Assembly (NCBI GenBank): GCA_035649575.1
Contig: DASRJH010000326.1
Coordinates: 1 to 6,266, forward strand
Direction: 5' to 3'
Source: DASVAL01 sp035649575
GTDB lineage: Bacteria; Planctomycetota; UBA1135; UBA2386
DNA: 6,266 nt
Both the position numbers and the translations under genes were made by a program. The notes under the pieces are model-generated. The model had not been told where the DNA came from and did no database searches. It worked only from the letters and a program-made list of their open reading frames with translations. Shown here piece after piece: positions 5,485 through 6,266 of the stretch; within the stretch, counting starts at the first letter, position 1, and each line of letters opens with the position of its first letter.

Positions 5485-6266
5485 ATGCACCTCCGAAACT
5501 CTCCCATGCGATACTCCGCCATCGTCCTGTGCGGCCTGCTCGGGCAGGGGACCGTGCTCGCTCAGGACAACGCACCTTCCTACCTCTACCTGGTCAAGGA
5601 CCCGACGCCGGGCCAGCGGCTCCTGTTGCAGCAGCACTTCGACGTGCTCGGCAGCTGTTGTGGCGGTGCTTTGCGCGCGACGGGGCCCGTCGAAGTCGTC
5701 GTGCAGCACGACGAGGTCGCCGCGTTCCTGTCGATCGTGCCCAGGGCGCAGCTCCGGGAGACGAGCCGCCCGTATCACGAGGTCGAGCTCGAACAACAGG
5801 CCGCGGGGCCCGACGTGCCCGACCCCGGTTACTACACGGTTGCCGAGATCGAAGCCGAGATCGATGCGGCGGTCGCCGCCTACCCGGGCCTCGCGACCAA
5901 GGTCAACATCTCCACGCTGCCCGGCGCAGTACTCACGCATGAAGGTCGCTCGATCTTCGCGCTCAAGGTCAGCGACAACGTCGCCACCGACGAAGACGAG
6001 CCAGCGATCCTGCTCGCGGCGCAACATCACGCGCGCGAGCTCAATTCGCCGCACATGGTGATCCGCGCGTTCCAGCGTGTGCTCGCTGGCTATGCGACCG
6101 ACCCTGCGCTGCAGGCCGTCGTCGACAACTACGAGGTCTGGTTCGTGCCGATGGTCAATCCCGACGGCGTCAACCACGTCTGGACGGTCGACGCCCTCTG
6201 GCGCAAGAACCGCCGCAACAACGGCACGAACTACGGCGTCGACAACAACCGCAACTACTCGTTCCT
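5485..6266 (+). CDS. Secreted M14 family zinc carboxypeptidase (3' end cut by window)
   Basis: The visible part has 260 codons and is open to the edge. A signal peptide spans residues 1-26: basic n-region MHLRNSPMR, hydrophobic core YSAIVLCGLLG, and cleavage after VLA before QDN. Residues about 30-110 resemble an N-terminal pro-region and include an adjacent Cys pair (GSCCGG). The catalytic domain begins near YYTVAEIEAEID at 116. HARE at 182-185 gives the zinc ligands His182 and Glu185. NPDGVN, WRKNRR (R240, matching the substrate-carbonyl Arg127 of carboxypeptidase A) and NNRNY (R256, matching Arg145 that binds the C-terminal carboxylate) follow. The third zinc ligand and the catalytic Glu lie beyond the window. 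It should remove C-terminal residues from peptides outside the cytoplasm. Start choices are ATG 5485, ATG 5506 (a shorter, also canonical signal peptide) and GTG 5455 (best Shine-Dalgarno). It follows the glycosyltransferase by 61 bases but has no obvious link to glycan synthesis. Confidence 0.9.
   Translation, partial: MHLRNSPMRYSAIVLCGLLGQGTVLAQDNAPSYLYLVKDPTPGQRLLLQQHFDVLGSCCGGALRATGPVEVVVQHDEVAAFLSIVPRAQLRETSRPYHEVELEQQAAGPDVPDPGYYTVAEIEAEIDAAVAAYPGLATKVNISTLPGAVLTHEGRSIFALKVSDNVATDEDEPAILLAAQHHARELNSPHMVIRAFQRVLAGYATDPALQAVVDNYEVWFVPMVNPDGVNHVWTVDALWRKNRRNNGTNYGVDNNRNYSF

Noticed and set aside
5500..5550. Lipoprotein signal around the Cys in IVLCGLLG
   Set aside because: The residue before Cys is Leu, not Gly, Ala or Ser, and the Cys sits inside the hydrophobic core, so an ordinary signal peptide with cleavage after VLA fits better.
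5185..6177. Minus-strand open frame of 330 codons opposite the carboxypeptidase
   Set aside because: It is the in-register antisense of the M14 gene. The plus strand shows the signal peptide, HARE, WRKN and NNRNY motifs, whereas this frame shows none.

Overview
The window is GC-rich bacterial DNA: nearly every codon of the real genes ends in G or C, and long stop-free antisense shadows result. It fits a free-living, probably Gram-negative bacterium with a high-GC genome. Planctomycetota, Myxococcota or a high-GC pseudomonadote would all fit, but nothing here decides the phylum. There are no RNA genes, insertion sequences or CRISPR arrays.

Left two-thirds (1-4098, minus strand): one uninterrupted reading frame of 1366 codons runs from an ATG at 4098 off the left edge. 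I read every codon and found no in-frame stop. It encodes three modules in order: (a) a complete class B asparagine synthetase / glutamine-dependent amidotransferase with catalytic Cys2 and an SGGVDSS ATP loop; (b) about 430 residues that I do not recognise, containing an internal duplication spaced exactly 131 residues; (c) a family 4 (GT-B) glycosyltransferase cut by the window edge after its EGTPNALIE motif. An amidotransferase and a glycosyltransferase in one chain is the most unusual thing in the window. An out-of-frame TGATGA exactly at a candidate internal start (ATG at 2232) leaves open that two genes were joined by an indel.

Middle (4099-4196): a 98-base divergent gap. It should hold the leaders of both flanking genes. 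An 8-base perfect inverted repeat overlaps the start codon of the minus-strand gene.

Right third (plus strand): a second, complete GT-B glycosyltransferase of 408 residues (4197-5423), then a 61-base gap and the 5' part of a secreted M14 zinc carboxypeptidase (5485 to beyond 6266).

How they fit together: the amidotransferase-glycosyltransferase fusion and the divergent glycosyltransferase look like the edge of a surface polysaccharide cluster. A reasonable inference is amidation of an acidic sugar (uronamide formation) coupled to glycosyl transfer, since AsnB homologues do this in some O-antigen loci. The M14 peptidase is exported and probably belongs to a separate function that merely adjoins the cluster.
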